A DNA stretch of 64,000 nt from assembly GCF_003003255.1 (NCBI RefSeq), contig NZ_PVTD01000001.1, positions 62,001-126,000 of the forward strand, written 5' to 3'. The stretch comes from Aliiruegeria haliotis. GTDB taxonomy: Bacteria > Pseudomonadota > Alphaproteobacteria > Rhodobacterales > Rhodobacteraceae. Positions 25,343-35,935 of this stretch are shown in pieces (the first letter of the stretch is position 1; the number at the start of each line of letters is the position of its first letter). The notes beneath the pieces were generated by a model. That model worked only from the letters and a program-made list of their open reading frames with translations, ran no database searches and was not told where the DNA came from. Both the position numbers and the translations under genes were made by a program.

Positions 25343-26769
25343 GTACTCTTTGGACAAGCGAGGCCGCCGCCACGGCCACAGGCGGCCGGGCCACCGTGCC
25401 GTTCGAGGTATCTTCGGTTTCCATCGACAGTCGGTCCATCGCGCCCGGGGCGCTCTTCGTGGCGCTCAAGGATGTGCGGGACGGGCATGATTATGTCGCC
25501 GACGCCCTTGCCAAGGGGGCGGGGGCTGCGCTGGTCAGCCGTGTGCCGGAAGGTGTCGATGAAACCGCGCCCTTGTTGATCGTCGACGATGTGCTGGTGG
25601 GGCTGGAGGCGCTTGGCCGGGCGGCGCGGGCGCGGACACGGGCAAAGGTGATCGGCGTCACCGGCTCGGTTGGCAAGACCTCCACCAAGGAAATGCTGCG
25701 CGCCATCCTCGGGGCGCAAGGAAAGGTCCATGCCGCCGAAAAAAGCTACAACAACCACTGGGGGGTTCCGCTGACACTGGCCCGGATGCCCCGGGACAGC
25801 GACTACGCCGTGATCGAGATCGGCATGAACCATCCCGGGGAGATCGCGCCGCTGGCGCGGATGGCTGATCTCGACGCGGCGGTTGTTACCATCGTGGCGC
25901 CCGCCCATCTGGAAGCGTTCGAAAGCGTCGAGGGGATCGCGCGGGAGAAGGCGGCAATCCTCGATGGACTGCGGGAAGGCGGGACAGCGGTACTCAACGC
26001 CGATGTCGACACCGCGCCGATCCTGTTCGATGCGGCCCGGGACCATGGTGCACGGATCATCGGCTTTGGCAGTGCGGGCGAGGAGGCGACGTTGATTGCC
26101 GCCGACCTGGTGGAGGGCCTCACCGTCGTGCAGGCCCGCGTTCCCGGTGCGGATGGCGTGTCCCATCCGCTGGTGTTCAAGCTGCAATCGCCGGGGCGGC
26201 ATTTCGCGATGAACGGGCTCGCCGCGCTCGCGGTTGCGGCGGCGGTTGGCGCCGATCTTGCCGTGGCCGCCTCCGATCTCGGCCGCTGGCTGCCCTACGA
26301 GGGGCGCGGCGCGCGGGAGCAGATCGCGCTCGATTTCGTGGACGAAACCGCAACCTTCGACCTGATCGACGATTCCTACAACGCCAACCCCGCCTCCGTC
26401 GGCGCCGCGCTGGACATGCTGGCACTGAGCCACCCGCGCGGGCAGGGACGACGGATCGCGATCCTCGGTGACATGCTGGAACTGGGGGCGGGCGAGACGG
26501 CGTTGCACGCCGCCTTGGCAGACCATCCCGCCATGGCCGGGATCGATATCGTCCATTGCGTCGGCCCGCGGTCGCAGACGTTGTGGCAGGCACTCCCCGC
26601 ATCGCGTCGCGGGACATGGACCGAAGGCAGCGCAGAGATGGCGGGCCGGGTGCACGACCTTCTGTGCAGCGGCGACATCGTGCTCGTCAAAGGGTCGTTG
26701 GGCATTCGCCTGGCAAGGGTCGTTGACGCCATCCGGAAACTGGGCCAAGCGGTGCCAAACAAGAACTAG
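25339..26769 (+). CDS. murF: UDP-MurNAc-tripeptide:D-Ala-D-Ala ligase MurF
   Basis: A 476-residue Mur ligase adding D-Ala-D-Ala to finish the cytoplasmic pentapeptide. ATP loop GVTGSVGKTSTKEML near residue 110; then SYNNHWGVPLTLARMP and IEIGMNHPGEI, both typical of MurF, and DSYNANPASVGAALDML near residue 350. It overlaps murE by 4 bases (ATGA) and is followed by mraY after 12 bases. Confidence 0.97.
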   Translation: MSTLWTSEAAATATGGRATVPFEVSSVSIDSRSIAPGALFVALKDVRDGHDYVADALAKGAGAALVSRVPEGVDETAPLLIVDDVLVGLEALGRAARARTRAKVIGVTGSVGKTSTKEMLRAILGAQGKVHAAEKSYNNHWGVPLTLARMPRDSDYAVIEIGMNHPGEIAPLARMADLDAAVVTIVAPAHLEAFESVEGIAREKAAILDGLREGGTAVLNADVDTAPILFDAARDHGARIIGFGSAGEEATLIAADLVEGLTVVQARVPGADGVSHPLVFKLQSPGRHFAMNGLAALAVAAAVGADLAVAASDLGRWLPYEGRGAREQIALDFVDETATFDLIDDSYNANPASVGAALDMLALSHPRGQGRRIAILGDMLELGAGETALHAALADHPAMAGIDIVHCVGPRSQTLWQALPASRRGTWTEGSAEMAGRVHDLLCSGDIVLVKGSLGIRLARVVDAIRKLGQAVPNKN

Positions 26770-26781
26770 GGGGCCGGGCAG

Positions 26782-27864
26782 ATGCTCTATTGGCTGACAA
26801 ACCTTTCCGACGGCGGCGACGTCTACAATCTCTTTCGCTACATCACTTTTCGCACCGGTGGCGCTTTCTTCACGGCGCTGATCTTCGGGTTCATCTTCGG
26901 TCGGCCGCTGATCAACCTGTTGCGCAGCCGGCAGGGAAAGGGTCAGCCGATCCGCGAGGATGGTCCTGAGGGCCATTTCGAAAAAGTGGGAACGCCCACG
27001 ATGGGTGGGGTGCTGATCCTCGGAGCGTTGCTCGTGTCGACCCTGCTCTGGGCCCGCTGGGACAACCCGTATGTGTGGATCGTGCTCTTCGTGACGCTCG
27101 GGTTCGGCGCCATCGGATTTGCCGATGACTACGCCAAGGTCTCCAAGAACACGACCGCCGGAGTGTCCGGCAGGGTGCGGCTCGGTCTCGGTTTCCTGAT
27201 CGCGGCATTCTCGGCGGCGCTTGCATCCTGGGTGCATCCGGAGGCGCTGACGTTCCAACTCGCCATGCCGGTCTTCAAGGACACCCTCTTCAACCTCGGC
27301 CTTGTCTTCATCCCCTTCGCAATGATCGTCATCGTGGGTTCGGCCAACGCCGTGAACCTGACCGACGGGCTCGACGGGTTGGCCGTCATGCCGGTGATGA
27401 TTGCCGCCGGCACGCTTGGGATCATCGCCTATGCCGTGGGCCGGGTCGACTTCGCGCAATACCTGGAGGTGCACTATGTGCCGGGCACGGGTGAACTGCT
27501 GGTCTTTGTGGCTGGCCTGATCGGCGGCGGCCTGGGCTTCCTGTGGTACAACGCTCCGCCTGCAGCAGTGTTCATGGGTGATACCGGTTCGCTGGCCCTC
27601 GGCGGCGCGCTTGGCGCCATCGCGGTGGCCACCAAGCACGAGATCGTCCTTGCCATCGTCGGCGGACTTTTCGTGGTGGAGGCGCTCTCTGTCATCATCC
27701 AGGTCGCTTATTTCAAGCGGACCGGGAAGCGAGTTTTCCTGATGGCTCCGATCCACCACCATTTCGAGAAACGCGGTTGGGCCGAGCCCCAGATCGTGAT
27801 CCGGTTCTGGATCATCTCCCTGATCCTTGCGCTGATCGGACTGGCGACACTGAAGATCCGCTGA
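26782..27864 (+). CDS. mraY: Phospho-MurNAc-pentapeptide translocase MraY
   Basis: A 360-residue polytopic membrane enzyme that makes lipid I from UDP-MurNAc-pentapeptide and undecaprenyl phosphate. About ten hydrophobic segments. Active-site motifs: [12 protein letters not shown] (DD pair), [16 protein letters not shown], and [12 protein letters not shown]; the cytoplasmic histidine motif [13 protein letters not shown] is near the C-terminus. Normal length and order after murF. Confidence 0.97.
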   Translation: MLYWLTNLSDGGDVYNLFRYITFRTGGAFFTALIFGFIFGRPLINLLRSRQGKGQPIREDGPEGHFEKVGTPTMGGVLILGALLVSTLLWARWDNPYVWIVLFVTLGFGAIGFADDYAKVSKNTTAGVSGRVRLGLGFLIAAFSAALASWVHPEALTFQLAMPVFKDTLFNLGLVFIPFAMIVIVGSANAVNLTDGLDGLAVMPVMIAAGTLGIIAYAVGRVDFAQYLEVHYVPGTGELLVFVAGLIGGGLGFLWYNAPPAAVFMGDTGSLALGGALGAIAVATKHEIVLAIVGGLFVVEALSVIIQVAYFKRTGKRVFLMAPIHHHFEKRGWAEPQIVIRFWIISLILALIGLATLKIR

Positions 27865-27881
27865 CGCGGAGGAGGAAGGCG

Positions 27882-28535
27882 ATGGCGAGAACGGCCCTGG
27901 TCACCGGCGGAAACCGTGGTATCGGCCGTGCCATTGCATCGGGGCTCGTCGCGCGAGGGGCAGAGGTCACGATCACCGCGCGCGATGCCGCCGAAGGTGA
28001 AGAGGCCGCTCGGGCGCTCGGGTGTCGCTGGGTGCGGGCCGACCTGTCCGATCCGGCGTCGCTGGAACAGTTCCGTGGCCAATCCTGCGATGTGCTCGTC
28101 AACAATGCGGGCATCCTCCCGCAGGGGTCACTGCTGGACAATCCGCAGGGGTTCTTCGATGCCATGGCGGTCATGGTCGACGGGCCGTTCCGGCTGATCC
28201 ACACCCTCGCACCTGGCATGATCGCCCGCGACTACGGCCGCATCGTCAACCTCTCTTCGGGGTGGGGCGCCTTTGCCGAGGGGCTCGAAGGTCCCAATGC
28301 CTATGGCATTGCCAAGGCAGCGCTCAATGCGATGACACTGGCCTTCACCCGGGACCTTCCCGACAGCGTGAAGATCAACGCCATGTGCCCGGGCTGGGTC
28401 CGCACGCGTATGGGCGGCCCTGCGGCCAGGATCTCCGCAGAGGAAGGCGCGGACACCGCTCTCTGGCTTGCGACCCTTGCCGACGACGGTCCGACGGGCG
28501 GCTTCTTCCGCCGCCGCGAACCCATCCCCTGGTAG
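27882..28535 (+). CDS. SDR-family oxidoreductase inside the dcw cluster
   Basis: A 217-residue short-chain dehydrogenase/reductase. Rossmann motif VTGGNRGIGRAIA (residues about 7-19), NNAG motif in VLVNNAGILPQGS, catalytic serine in VNLSSGWGAFA and the YxxxK motif in AYGIAKAALNAM. The C-terminus has PGWVRTRMGGPAA. Substrate unknown. It replaces nothing in the usual mraY-murD order but is inserted between them, on the same strand, with its own ribosome site (GGAGGAAGGC before ATG 27882). Whether it acts in cell-wall metabolism cannot be told. Confidence 0.9.
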   Translation: MARTALVTGGNRGIGRAIASGLVARGAEVTITARDAAEGEEAARALGCRWVRADLSDPASLEQFRGQSCDVLVNNAGILPQGSLLDNPQGFFDAMAVMVDGPFRLIHTLAPGMIARDYGRIVNLSSGWGAFAEGLEGPNAYGIAKAALNAMTLAFTRDLPDSVKINAMCPGWVRTRMGGPAARISAEEGADTALWLATLADDGPTGGFFRRREPIPW

Positions 28536-28634
28536 CCCCGGTCGCGCCGCTCGAACCGTCCCCGCAGGCGCGGCCCGCGCTTGCGTGCATCCACAGGGCA
28601 GGGCAAACACGAGCCGACAGACAAGGAGTTGCGC

Positions 28635-30041
28635 ATGATCCCCGTCCGAGGATTGGAGAATCACAAGGTTGCGGTGCTCGGTCTCGGCCGCTCCGGCCTG
28701 ACCGCCGCGCGGGCACTTGCCGCAGGGGGCGCCCATCCGCTGTGCTGGGATGACGGGGCCGCGGGACGCGAGCGCGCGGAGAGGGAAGGGTTCGAGCTTC
28801 GGGACCTGACCCGGCCCGGCGCTTTCGACGATATCGACCTGCTGGTGACGTCACCCGGCATTCCGCATCTTTACCCTGTGCCGCACAAGGCGATCGCCGC
28901 CGCGCTTGAAGCTGGTGTGGCGGTGGACAACGACATCGGGCTCTTTTTCCGGTCACTCGCCAGTGGCGACTGGGACCGGTTCGACACGCCTCCGAAGGTT
29001 GTGACGGTGACCGGCTCCAACGGGAAATCCACGACCTCGGCACTGATCGCGCACCTTCTGGAAGACGCTGGCAGGCCGGTGCAGCTGGCCGGGAACATCG
29101 GCCGGGGCGTGCTTGATATCGACCCGCCGGAGGACGGTGCCGTGATCGTGCTGGAGCTCAGTTCCTACCAGACCGAACTTGCCCGCGCCCTAACACCGGA
29201 TATTGCGGTCTTCACCAACCTGTCGCCCGACCACCTCGACCGGCATTCCGGCTATGGCGGCTATTTCGCAGCCAAGCGCCGGCTTTTTGCCGAAGGCGGC
29301 CCGGATCGGGCGGTGGTCGGCGTGGACGAGGTCGAAGGGGCGTTCCTTGCCAACCAGCTTTCGGTCGGGCCAAGCGATGATCGGGTGATCCGCGTGTCAT
29401 CGGAGCGCAAGCTGTCCGGCCCCGGCTGGTCGGTCTTTGCCCGAAAGGGGTTTCTGTCGGAATATCGCAAGGGGCGGCAGGTGGCGTCCATCGACCTGCG
29501 GCAGGTCCGCGGCCTGCCCGGGGCGCACAATCACCAGAACGCCTGCGCTGCCTATGCCGTCGCACGGTGCCTCGGCATCGCCCCACGGGTGGTTGAGCAG
29601 GGGTTGCACGGGTTTGCTGGCCTGCCACATCGCAGCCAGATCGTCGCGGAACGGAACGACGTACGTTTCGTCAACGACAGCAAGGCCACCAATATCGACA
29701 GCGCCGCGCGGGCGCTTCAGGCCTTCGATCGCATCCGCTGGATCTGCGGCGGGCTGGAGAAGGAGGGCGGTCTTGAGGGATTGCATCCTCATCTTGGGTC
29801 TGTTGCCAAGGCTTATGTGATCGGTCGCGAGGCGGAGCATTTCGCCCTTGGTCTCGGATCTGGCGTGGACAGCGAGGTCTGCGGAACGATGGAACAGGCG
29901 GTCGCGCAGGCCGTTGCGGAGGCACAGCCGGGCGACACGATCCTGCTGGCCCCGGCCGCAGCGAGCTTCGATCAATACGACAGCTTCGAGCGGCGCGGCG
30001 AGGATTTCGTTGCGCGGGTCAACGCGGCGCTGGGGATCTGA
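28635..30041 (+). CDS. murD: UDP-MurNAc-L-alanine:D-glutamate ligase MurD
   Basis: A 468-residue Mur ligase adding D-glutamate. N-terminal Rossmann-like [17 protein letters not shown] loop [19 protein letters not shown] (near residue 120), [10 protein letters not shown] and [12 protein letters not shown] motifs, and the later [17 protein letters not shown] and [18 protein letters not shown]. The start ATG 28635 is supported by AAGGAG. It is followed by two genes on the other strand, so a promoter or read-through must serve ftsW. Confidence 0.97.
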   Translation: MIPVRGLENHKVAVLGLGRSGLTAARALAAGGAHPLCWDDGAAGRERAEREGFELRDLTRPGAFDDIDLLVTSPGIPHLYPVPHKAIAAALEAGVAVDNDIGLFFRSLASGDWDRFDTPPKVVTVTGSNGKSTTSALIAHLLEDAGRPVQLAGNIGRGVLDIDPPEDGAVIVLELSSYQTELARALTPDIAVFTNLSPDHLDRHSGYGGYFAAKRRLFAEGGPDRAVVGVDEVEGAFLANQLSVGPSDDRVIRVSSERKLSGPGWSVFARKGFLSEYRKGRQVASIDLRQVRGLPGAHNHQNACAAYAVARCLGIAPRVVEQGLHGFAGLPHRSQIVAERNDVRFVNDSKATNIDSAARALQAFDRIRWICGGLEKEGGLEGLHPHLGSVAKAYVIGREAEHFALGLGSGVDSEVCGTMEQAVAQAVAEAQPGDTILLAPAAASFDQYDSFERRGEDFVARVNAALGI

Positions 30042-30044
30042 CGT

Positions 30045-30725
30045 TCAGCTCTGCTGGCGCAGCCGGTCGAGGTGACCGTCGCGGATGGCATCAGGATGGA
30101 TCACCCCGAGTTGGGCGGGGATGCGCTCCAGTTCGAGGATGCTGGCAATGGTCAACCGATGCACGCCACCACCGGCCTTGAGCGGAGTGCCATAGCGGGT
30201 GACGTGGATGAACACGCCGCCATGCTCGCGACGGAAGTAGGAGTCGAGTTCGGATCGGTTCTTGAAATGCCGCGTGCGCTGAAGCTCCTCGTACAGCCGG
30301 TCGATCTTTCTGTATCGCTCCTCGATCTCCTCGAGCGAGCGACACCCGTCAGCCGATCCCTTCCGGCGCACGTCTTCCATCAGGTAGTCGATCACGCCGG
30401 TTTCACGCCAGCTCTCGCCGTTCTGGAAATGGCGCAGGATCGCCGTCTGCTTGAACCCCCATTCCCACGGTTGCACGGAGGTATCCCAGTCGGTTCCCAG
30501 CACAAGGCCGGAGTGGAACCGCCGGAACCGGGGCGCGTCGGGGCGTCGCCCGCTGGCATAGACCAGCCGGACACGACGCGGGTCCACGTAGATGCACTCG
30601 TCCGACTTCGGGGCACGACGCCCATAGAGCAACCGGTTCTTCACATCACGCGCAGCCTTCAGCGGCACCTTGGCTTCAAGGGTGCGGGGCAAATTGCGTG
30701 GGGAGAGCGTTGGAGGCAGGCGCAT
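30045..30725 (-). CDS. Hypothetical protein, 226 aa, opposite strand in the dcw cluster
   Basis: I do not recognise a named family. Cytoplasmic by composition: no signal peptide or membrane span. The N-terminal part is basic with ECIYVDPRRVRLVY; the middle has tryptophans (GTDWDTSVQPWEWGFKQT); a charged helix follows (SLEEIEERYRKIDRLYEELQ). The C-terminus reads GGVHRLTIASILELERIPA then LGVIHPDAI, a pattern that recalls ParB-like nuclease/sulfiredoxin folds, but this is only a resemblance. The stop lies 3 bases from the murD stop, so the two genes converge. Similar proteins elsewhere are often near surface-glycan genes, from memory. Confidence 0.7.
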   Translation of the reverse strand: MRLPPTLSPRNLPRTLEAKVPLKAARDVKNRLLYGRRAPKSDECIYVDPRRVRLVYASGRRPDAPRFRRFHSGLVLGTDWDTSVQPWEWGFKQTAILRHFQNGESWRETGVIDYLMEDVRRKGSADGCRSLEEIEERYRKIDRLYEELQRTRHFKNRSELDSYFRREHGGVFIHVTRYGTPLKAGGGVHRLTIASILELERIPAQLGVIHPDAIRDGHLDRLRQQS

Positions 30726-30837
30726 CGATCTTCTGACAGGGTGAGTGACGTCAGAAGAAGATCGGAAGTCGGGCGGTGCAGTTCAAGGCATTTGTGCCGC
30801 CCGGGCGACACTTTTGCGAAAGATAGTCCGAACTTGT

Positions 30838-32034
30838 CTAGCCCGTCGCTGTGGATGCAATGTGATGGCCCGCCGCCCAGCCGGAGGACCACGCCCACTG
30901 GAAGTTGAACCCGCCCAGCCAGCCTGTCACGTCCACGCATTCTCCTATGAAATAGAGCCCGGGCACCGCCGTCGCCTCCATGCTGCGGGAGGAAAGCGCA
31001 TCGGTAGAAATTCCGCCCAGCGTCACCTCTGCCGTCCGGTAGCCTTCGCTGCCGGAGGGGGTCAACTCCCATCCCCCCAGAAGACCGGCCAGATGGCCGA
31101 GCGCGGTGTCGCTCTGGTCGGCGAGGTTGCCCGAAAGACCCGATTCCGTCGCCAGAAGGCCCGCCAGCCGCGCGGGAAGATGATCGGACAGCACGGTGGA
31201 GAGCGCTTTCCGGCCCTGCCGTGATCGCTGCGCCTTCAGTGAATCGAGCGCCTTGGCAGGCGGAATGAACTCCAGCCGGATCGACTGCCCCTCCCGCCAG
31301 TAGGAGGATATTTGCAGGATCGAGGGGCCGGAGAGGCCGCGATGCGTGAACAGCAGGCCCTCGCGGAAGGATGCTCCATCGGCGTGTACAACCGCCTCTG
31401 CGGACAGCCCGGCGAGCGGTTTCAGCTTGTCGAGCGTTGTGCCGCTGAAGGTCAGGGGCACCAGCCCGGCGCGGGTCTCTGTCACCGGGAGGCCGAATTG
31501 CGCGGCGATGCGGTAGGCAAATCCCGTGGCGCCCATCTTCGGGATCGACTTGCCGCCCGTGGCTACCACCAACCTCCTGGCGCGTACGTCCGTCCGCGAG
31601 CCGTCGCGGTCAAGTGCGACGACGAAACCGGTGCCATCGTGGCGAACGTCGGCGATCCCGGTGCGCAGCCAGATCCGCGCGCCTGCGGCCTCGGCCTCCG
31701 CCACCATCATTGCCACGATATCCTTTGAACTCCGGTCGCAGAAAAGCTGGCCGAGTGTCTTCTCATGCCAGGGAATGCCGTGTTTTCCGACCAGGTCGAG
31801 GAAATCCCACTGCGTATAGCGGCTGAGTGCGGATTTGCAGAAATGCGGGTTGGCACCGAGGAAATTCTCCGAACCCGTGTGCATGTTGGTGAAATTGCAC
31901 CGCCCGCCGCCGGAAATCCGGATTTTCTCGCCCGGCGTCTTCGCATGATCCACCACCAGGGCGCCCGGCCCGGCATGGGCCGCACACATGAGGCCGGCCG
32001 CACCGGCGCCGAGAATGAGCGTATTCACCTGCAT
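30838..32034 (-). CDS. NAD(P)/FAD-dependent oxidoreductase, HI0933/BaiN (YhiN) family
   Basis: A 398-residue flavoprotein. Start ATG 32034 gives VNTLILGAGAAGLMCAAHA, the FAD-binding GxGxxG. KIRISGGGRCNFTN is the hallmark of the HI0933/YhiN family, and LVVATGGKSIPKMGATG is the second FAD motif. The C-terminus carries TLGGISTDALSSRSME and FIGECVDVTGWLGGFN. Physiological substrate unknown. On the opposite strand to the dcw cluster, between murD and ftsW; its promoter region overlaps the upstream region of ftsW. Confidence 0.92.
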   Translation of the reverse strand: MQVNTLILGAGAAGLMCAAHAGPGALVVDHAKTPGEKIRISGGGRCNFTNMHTGSENFLGANPHFCKSALSRYTQWDFLDLVGKHGIPWHEKTLGQLFCDRSSKDIVAMMVAEAEAAGARIWLRTGIADVRHDGTGFVVALDRDGSRTDVRARRLVVATGGKSIPKMGATGFAYRIAAQFGLPVTETRAGLVPLTFSGTTLDKLKPLAGLSAEAVVHADGASFREGLLFTHRGLSGPSILQISSYWREGQSIRLEFIPPAKALDSLKAQRSRQGRKALSTVLSDHLPARLAGLLATESGLSGNLADQSDTALGHLAGLLGGWELTPSGSEGYRTAEVTLGGISTDALSSRSMEATAVPGLYFIGECVDVTGWLGGFNFQWAWSSGWAAGHHIASTATG

Positions 32035-32205
32035 GGGCCGCCCTGACCATGCGGCGGCGCCGGGGTCAACCCTGCAAAAGTCCCCGTCAGGCAGGTTCTC
32101 TGCCTCGCGCGACGCCTTTTTTTCTAGCCGGAATGGACAATTGCCGCTATCGTGCCGAACAGACCCGGACAACCGGGCGAGCAGAGGCAGTGTGGCGGTA
32201 TTCCC

Positions 32206-33372
32206 ATGACGGAAATGGTGCATGGAACCGTGCCCGCGCAAGCGGGTGATCCGGTCCTACCCAAATGGTGGCGGACGGTCGACAAGTGGACCTTGTCGGC
32301 CATCCTGATGTTGTTCGGCATCGGGTTGCTGCTGGGGCTTGCAGCGTCGCCGCCGCTGGCGGCCCGCAACGGGTTGGCGTCGTTCCACTACGTGGAGCGG
32401 CAGATCTTCTTTGGCGGGCTGGCGATCCTGACGATGCTGGTCGTGTCCATGCTGTCGCCAAACCTCGTGCGGCGCCTCGCCGTGCTCGGCTTTATCGCGG
32501 CCTTTATCTCCCTGATCCTGCTGCCGTTTTTCGGCACCGATTTCGGCAAGGGCGCGGTGCGGTGGTATTCCTTCGGCTTTGCATCCGTACAGCCCTCGGA
32601 ATTCCTGAAACCCGCCTTCGTGGTGTTGGCGGCATGGCTGATGGCCGCGAGCCAGGAGGTCGGCGGCCCACCGGGAAAGATGGCGTCCTTCGTGCTGGTC
32701 TGCATCATCGTCGGCCTGTTGGCCATCCAACCCGACTTCGGACAGGCGGCGCTGACGATGTTTGCCTGGGGCGTGATGTATTTCGTCGCCGGTGCGCCGA
32801 TCCTGCTGCTGGTGGTGATCGCCGCCGGAGTCGTGAGTTTCGGCCTGCTGGCCTACAATTCCTCCGAACACTTCGCCCGCCGGATCGATGGTTTCCTGAA
32901 CCCGGAGGTCGATCCGCGCACGCAGCTTGGCTATGCGACCAACGCGATCCAGGAAGGTGGCTTCTTCGGTGTGGGTGTCGGCGAGGGGCAGGTGAAGTGG
33001 TCCCTGCCGGATGCGCATACAGATTTCATCATCGCTGTCGCCGCAGAGGAATACGGGCTGATCCTCGTCCTCCTCGTGTTGGCGCTCTACGGCACGGTTG
33101 TCATGCGGTCCCTCTTCCGGCTGATGCGGGAGCGGGATCCGTTCATCCGCCTTGCCGGGACAGGTCTTGCCTGCATGTTTGGCGTGCAGGCGATGATCAA
33201 CATGGGGGTCGCGGTCCGGCTGCTGCCGGCGAAGGGCATGACGCTGCCCTTCGTGAGTTATGGCGGCTCCTCCCTGATCGCGGGCGGCATTGCCGTCGGC
33301 ATGCTGCTGGCCTTCACCCGCAAGCGCCCGCAGGGTGAAATGGCGGATATCTTCCAGCGTCGGGGGCATTGA
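32206..33372 (+). CDS. ftsW: Peptidoglycan glycosyltransferase FtsW
   Basis: A 388-residue SEDS protein with about ten membrane spans, polymerising septal glycan from lipid II together with FtsI. Family landmarks: [21 protein letters not shown] (near residue 125) and [17 protein letters not shown] (near residue 345). An N-terminal cytoplasmic tail of about 30 residues precedes the first span. ATG 32206 is preferred to an upstream ATG at 32152 because it gives a normal N-terminus, although neither has a strong ribosome site. The stop overlaps the murG start (TGATG). Confidence 0.96.
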   Translation: MTEMVHGTVPAQAGDPVLPKWWRTVDKWTLSAILMLFGIGLLLGLAASPPLAARNGLASFHYVERQIFFGGLAILTMLVVSMLSPNLVRRLAVLGFIAAFISLILLPFFGTDFGKGAVRWYSFGFASVQPSEFLKPAFVVLAAWLMAASQEVGGPPGKMASFVLVCIIVGLLAIQPDFGQAALTMFAWGVMYFVAGAPILLLVVIAAGVVSFGLLAYNSSEHFARRIDGFLNPEVDPRTQLGYATNAIQEGGFFGVGVGEGQVKWSLPDAHTDFIIAVAAEEYGLILVLLVLALYGTVVMRSLFRLMRERDPFIRLAGTGLACMFGVQAMINMGVAVRLLPAKGMTLPFVSYGGSSLIAGGIAVGMLLAFTRKRPQGEMADIFQRRGH

Positions 33373-34484
33373 TGGCGCAGCCCATGATGATCATCGCGGC
33401 AGGCGGCACCGGCGGGCACATGTTCCCCGCGCAGGCGCTTGCCGAGGCCATGCTGCGCAAGGGTTGGCGGGTGAAGCTCTCCACCGATGCGCGTGGCGCG
33501 CGCTATACCGGCGGCTTCCCGCATGTGGTCGAGATCGAGCAGGTTGCCTCGGCGACCTTCTCGCGGGGCGGGGTGCTTTCGAAGGTGCTGGCGCCGATCC
33601 GGATTGCCGGCGGGGCAATCGCCGCGATCTTCCGGATGCTGCGCGACCGGCCTGCCATCGTCGTAGGCTTTGGCGGCTATCCCGCGATCCCGGCCATGAC
33701 CGCCGCCTGGGTGTTGCGACTGCCGCGCATGATCCATGAACAGAACGGTGTGCTCGGCCGGGTCAACCGGGTCTTTGCGAAGCGGGTCGATGCGGTCGCC
33801 TGCGGCACCTGGCCCACCGACCTGCCTGATGGCGTCGAAGGCGTCCACACCGGCAACCCGGTGCGTGTCAAGGTGATGGACCGCGCCGGCGCGGCCTACA
33901 TCCCGCCCGGCGATTACCCCATGTCGATTCTCGTGATCGGCGGCAGCCAGGGGGCGCGGATCCTGTCGGACATCGTGCCGCCCGCGATCGCCGCCCTTCC
34001 GCTTGAGATCCTGCAGACCCTTCGCGTTGCCCACCAGGCCCGTGACGAGGATGGGGCGCGTGTGGCTGCCTATTACGAGGAGCATGCGATCAGCGCCGAG
34101 GTCGAGCCCTTCTTCCAGGATGTCCCGCGCCGGATGAGCGAGGCCCAGCTGGTGATTTCCCGCTCCGGCGCCTCCTCCGTCGCCGATATAAGCGTGATTG
34201 GTCGCCCGTCGATCCTGGTGCCCTACGCGGTGGCGACCGGTGATCACCAGACGGCAAATGCGCGTGGCCTCGCCGAGTCGGGGGGCGCGATCGTGATTCC
34301 GGAATCGCGGCTTGAAGTCGACGTGCTTTCCGAGCAGATAGCGGCGGTTCTCTCGCAGCCCGAGGGGGCGATGCAGATGGCGCATGCGGCGCTGTCGCAG
34401 GGGATGCCGGACGCAACCGAAAGACTTGTCGAGATGGTCCTAGAACTGTCCGGCGTGAGGATGAACGAGGACGAGCAGAGATGA
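33372..34484 (+). CDS. murG: Lipid II synthase MurG
   Basis: A 370-residue GT28 glycosyltransferase transferring GlcNAc to lipid I on the inner membrane. N-terminal [19 protein letters not shown] with the GGTGGH motif; a hydrophobic membrane-association patch near [24 protein letters not shown]; and the donor-binding C-terminal domain with [13 protein letters not shown] and [12 protein letters not shown]. The stop overlaps the murC start (ATGA). Confidence 0.97.
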   Translation: MAQPMMIIAAGGTGGHMFPAQALAEAMLRKGWRVKLSTDARGARYTGGFPHVVEIEQVASATFSRGGVLSKVLAPIRIAGGAIAAIFRMLRDRPAIVVGFGGYPAIPAMTAAWVLRLPRMIHEQNGVLGRVNRVFAKRVDAVACGTWPTDLPDGVEGVHTGNPVRVKVMDRAGAAYIPPGDYPMSILVIGGSQGARILSDIVPPAIAALPLEILQTLRVAHQARDEDGARVAAYYEEHAISAEVEPFFQDVPRRMSEAQLVISRSGASSVADISVIGRPSILVPYAVATGDHQTANARGLAESGGAIVIPESRLEVDVLSEQIAAVLSQPEGAMQMAHAALSQGMPDATERLVEMVLELSGVRMNEDEQR

Positions 34485-35899
34485 TGGACGGAACGACGAT
34501 CATGAGTGCAGTGACCAAGCTGCCCACCGATGTGGGCCCCATTCACTTCGTCGGGATCGGGGGCATCGGGATGTCCGGTATCGCGGAGGTGCTGCTGACC
34601 CATGGCTATACCGTGCAGGGGTCGGACCTGAAGGCGTCGAAGATCACCGACCGGCTTCAGAGCCTTGGGGCACGGGTCTTCATCGGTCAGACAGAGGACA
34701 ACCTGGAAGGCGCCGAGGTGGTCGTGATCTCCTCCGCGATCAAACCCGGCAACCCGGAGCTGGACTCCGCCCGCGCCCGTGGCCTGCCGGTGGTGCGCCG
34801 GGCCGAGATGCTGGCCGAACTCATGCGGCTGAAGTCCAACGTCGCCGTCGCGGGCACGCACGGAAAGACAACGACCACAACCATGGTCGCCACGCTTCTG
34901 GATGCCGGTGGCATCGACCCGACCGTCATCAACGGCGGGATCATTCATGCCTACGGGTCCAATGCCCGGGCCGGGCAGGGCGAGTGGATGGTCGTGGAGG
35001 CCGACGAAAGTGACGGCACGTTCAACCGCTTGCCGGCGACCGTGGCGATCATCACCAATATCGACCCCGAGCACATGGAGCACTGGGGCACGATCGAGAA
35101 CCTCCGCGCGGGCTTCAAGACCTTCGTGGAGAATATCCCGTTCTATGGCGTTGCCGTGTGCTGCACCGACCATGCCGAGGTGCAGGCGCTCGTGGGTCGG
35201 ATCTCCGACCGCCGCATCATCACCTACGGCTTCAATGCCCAGGCCGACGTGCGGGCAACGAACCTGCGCTATGAGGCCGGGTTTGCACATTTCGACGTGG
35301 TGCTGCGGAGCGACGACATCACTATCGAGGGGTGCACGCTGCCAATGCCGGGCGATCACAACGTGTCCAACGCGCTGGCGGCGGTGGCGGTCGCGCGACA
35401 CCTTGGCATGAAATCCGGAGAGATCCGCGAGGCGCTGGCGAACTTCGGGGGCGTGAACCGGCGGTTCACTCGGGTCGGCGAAGTGGGCGGTGTGACGATC
35501 ATCGACGATTACGGCCACCATCCGGTGGAGATCGCCGCCGTCCTGAAGGCCGCCCGCCAGGCCACCGAGGGCCGTGTTATCGCCGTGCACCAGCCGCACC
35601 GCTACAGCCGGCTGTCGAGCCTGTTCGAGGATTTCTGCGCCTGTTTCAACGAGGCTGACGTCGTGGGCATCGCCGATGTCTTTGCCGCCGGCGAGCAGCC
35701 CATCGAGGGCGCGGGCCGCGACGACCTTGTCGCCGGGCTGATCCGCCATGGCCACCGCCATGCCCGGGCCGTTCGCAACGAAGAAGACCTTGAGCGCCTC
35801 GTGCGCGAACAGGCCGGGCCGGGTGACATGGTCGTCTGCCTTGGGGCGGGCACGATCTCTGCCTGGGCCAACAACCTGCCGGATCGTCTGGCCGACTGA
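34481..35899 (+). CDS. murC: UDP-N-acetylmuramate:L-alanine ligase MurC
   Basis: A 472-residue Mur ligase adding the first amino acid, L-alanine. [16 protein letters not shown] (UDP-binding) near residue 22; ATP loop [17 protein letters not shown] near residue 123; [21 protein letters not shown]; and [14 protein letters not shown] near residue 340. The ATG at 34481 overlaps the murG stop and has GAGGA 9 bases before it; an ATG seven codons later (34502) is also possible. Confidence 0.97.
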   Translation: MMDGTTIMSAVTKLPTDVGPIHFVGIGGIGMSGIAEVLLTHGYTVQGSDLKASKITDRLQSLGARVFIGQTEDNLEGAEVVVISSAIKPGNPELDSARARGLPVVRRAEMLAELMRLKSNVAVAGTHGKTTTTTMVATLLDAGGIDPTVINGGIIHAYGSNARAGQGEWMVVEADESDGTFNRLPATVAIITNIDPEHMEHWGTIENLRAGFKTFVENIPFYGVAVCCTDHAEVQALVGRISDRRIITYGFNAQADVRATNLRYEAGFAHFDVVLRSDDITIEGCTLPMPGDHNVSNALAAVAVARHLGMKSGEIREALANFGGVNRRFTRVGEVGGVTIIDDYGHHPVEIAAVLKAARQATEGRVIAVHQPHRYSRLSSLFEDFCACFNEADVVGIADVFAAGEQPIEGAGRDDLVAGLIRHGHRHARAVRNEEDLERLVREQAGPGDMVVCLGAGTISAWANNLPDRLAD

Positions 35900-35935
35900 C
35901 AAGAACCCGGCCGCGCGCCGGGAGAGAGGGAACGG

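Noticed and set aside
21925-27762. Several very long minus-strand open frames opposite ftsI, murE, murF and mraY
   Set aside because: They are antisense frames produced by GC-rich third positions; low-complexity His/Arg/Gly/Asp composition and no family motif.
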